From: Pseudomonas linyingensis
GTDB taxonomy: Bacteria; Pseudomonadota; Gammaproteobacteria; Pseudomonadales; Pseudomonadaceae
Direction of reading: 5' to 3'
Assembly: GCF_900109175.1 (NCBI RefSeq)
Contig: NZ_FNZE01000008.1
Location: 124,001 to 188,000 of the forward strand
Length of the DNA: 64,000 nt
Below the pieces are notes generated by a model. It made no database searches, was not told where the DNA came from, and worked only from the letters and a program-made list of their open reading frames with translations. Numbering within the stretch: position 1 is the first letter of the stretch; each line of letters starts with the position of its first letter. The position numbers were made by a program, and so were the translations under genes. This document shows positions 63,191 through 64,000 of this stretch, one piece after another.

Positions 63191-63990
63191 GTAGCAACCT
63201 GACCCTGTCCCGCGAGGACATCGTGCGCCTGTGCGAGCGCGTCGAAGGCGCACAGACCCGCGCCTACGCGATCCCCAAGCTCACCGACGAATACCCGGAC
63301 ATGACCATCGCCGACGGATACGCCGTGCAGAGCGAGCTGCGTCGCCGCTTCATCGCCAAGGGCCACAAGCTGGTCGGCTGGAAGGCCGGTCTGACCTCCA
63401 AGGCCAAGATGCAGCAGATGGGCGTCAGCGTGCCGTCCATCGGCTTCCTCACCGACCGCATGGCGCGCCCGGAGAACTCGGCAATCTCCACCTCCGACCT
63501 GGTGCACCCGCGCGTCGAGTGCGAAGTGGCCTTCGTCATGAAGGAAACCCTGCAAGGCCCGGGTTGCACCGCGGCCGACGTGCTGGCGGCCACCGACTAC
63601 GTGTTGCCGGCGGTGGAAATCATCGATTCGCGCTTCTCCGGCTTCAAGTTCGACCTGGCCAGCGTGATCGCCGACAACGGCTCCTCGGCGCGCTTCGTCG
63701 GCGGCGGCCGCCCGCGCTACGTCGAGGACCTCGACCTGCGCACCCTCGGCGTGGTCATGGAGAAGAACGGCGAGCTGGTCGGCATGGCCGCCAGCGCCGC
63801 GGTGCTTGGCCATCCGGCCGAGGCGGTGGCGATGCTGGTGAACATCCTCGCCGAGCTGGGCGAGAACCTGCCGGCCGGCAGCTTCGTGATGAGCGGCGGG
63901 ATCACCGAGGCCGTGCCGGTCAAGCCGGGCGACAGCGTGGTCGCGCGCTTCCAGGAGCTCGGCTCCGTTTCCATGCGCTTCGTCGAATAA
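63187..63990 (+). CDS. dmpH: 4-oxalocrotonate decarboxylase
   Basis: A 267-residue DmpH/XylI-type decarboxylase, turning 2-oxohex-3-enedioate into 2-hydroxypentadienoate. It differs from the hydratase next door in GWKAGLTSKAKMQQMGVSVPSIGFLTD, VHPRVECEVAFVM, PAVEIIDSRFSGFKFDLASVIADNGSSARFVGG and FVMSGGITEAVPV, all decarboxylase-specific in the family. Start coupled through ATGA. It ends ten bases before the window edge; aldolase, dehydrogenase or tautomerase genes may follow outside. Confidence 0.93.
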   Translation: MSSNLTLSREDIVRLCERVEGAQTRAYAIPKLTDEYPDMTIADGYAVQSELRRRFIAKGHKLVGWKAGLTSKAKMQQMGVSVPSIGFLTDRMARPENSAISTSDLVHPRVECEVAFVMKETLQGPGCTAADVLAATDYVLPAVEIIDSRFSGFKFDLASVIADNGSSARFVGGGRPRYVEDLDLRTLGVVMEKNGELVGMAASAAVLGHPAEAVAMLVNILAELGENLPAGSFVMSGGITEAVPVKPGDSVVARFQELGSVSMRFVE

Positions 63991-64000
63991 CAACAATCAG

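Overview
The window is high-GC, gene-dense DNA from a gammaproteobacterium, most probably Pseudomonas or a close relative. The reasons are an OprD-family porin, a DmpR/XylR-type sigma-54 activator, a TodS/TodT-type two-component system, REP-like palindromes and protein-level resemblance to Pseudomonas aromatic-degradation genes. No rRNA, tRNA, CRISPR array or insertion sequence was recognised. Almost all of the window is catabolism of aromatic compounds, interrupted by a glycogen cluster.

Layout. (1) 1-7.6 kb: a plus-strand catabolic operon cut by the left edge: cis-dihydrodiol dehydrogenase (5' end missing), nitronate-monooxygenase-like flavoprotein, 2-hydroxypentadienoate hydratase, feruloyl-CoA-synthetase-like ligase, acylating acetaldehyde dehydrogenase, 4-hydroxy-2-oxovalerate aldolase and an oxygenase reductase, ending in a clear terminator. 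(2) 7.8-15.2 kb: a Liv-type ABC importer (permease, permease-ATPase fusion, ATPase, binding protein), an OprD-family porin and a dienelactone-hydrolase-family enzyme, preceded by a promoter with a strong palindrome. (3) 15.3-17.4 kb: a UvrD-like helicase. (4) 17.4-28.4 kb: a glycogen cluster, glgC-GH57-GH57-glgP-glgA leftward and glgB rightward. (5) 28.4-38.3 kb: a BenM/CatM-like LysR regulator divergent from a DUF1329 gene, then a DUF1302-DUF1329-YCF48-MMPL outer-membrane/transport cluster. (6) 38.4-46.8 kb: a DmpR-type activator, a thioesterase, and a sigma-54 operon of catechol 2,3-dioxygenase followed by the six-part phenol hydroxylase. (7) 47.4-58.1 kb: a leftward toluene monooxygenase operon (tmoABCDEF, then tmoX), visibly lower in GC, and divergent tmoS-tmoT. 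(8) 58.1-60.5 kb: an alpha/beta hydrolase, a CHAD protein and an unknown protein. (9) 60.6-64 kb: the dehydrogenase branch of the meta pathway (2-hydroxymuconic semialdehyde dehydrogenase, hydratase, 4-oxalocrotonate decarboxylase), continuing past the right edge.

How it fits together. Toluene or benzene would enter through TmoX, be hydroxylated by the toluene monooxygenase to a cresol or phenol, be hydroxylated again by phenol hydroxylase to a catechol, be opened by catechol 2,3-dioxygenase and then be oxidised through the dehydrogenase/decarboxylase branch. The aldolase and aldehyde dehydrogenase of region 1 can finish the route to pyruvate and an acyl-CoA. Neither the ring-fission hydrolase (DmpD/XylF) nor the tautomerase (DmpI/XylH) is in the window.

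The most interesting non-coding observation is a repeated promoter architecture. A LysR-type site (ATAC-N7-GTAT) sits exactly 33 bases upstream of a second GTAT at three places: before each DUF1329-containing unit and before the meta-pathway operon. This predicts one regulon joining an uncharacterised outer-membrane/transport system with aromatic ring-cleavage metabolism, probably under the LysR gene at 28.4-29.3 kb.
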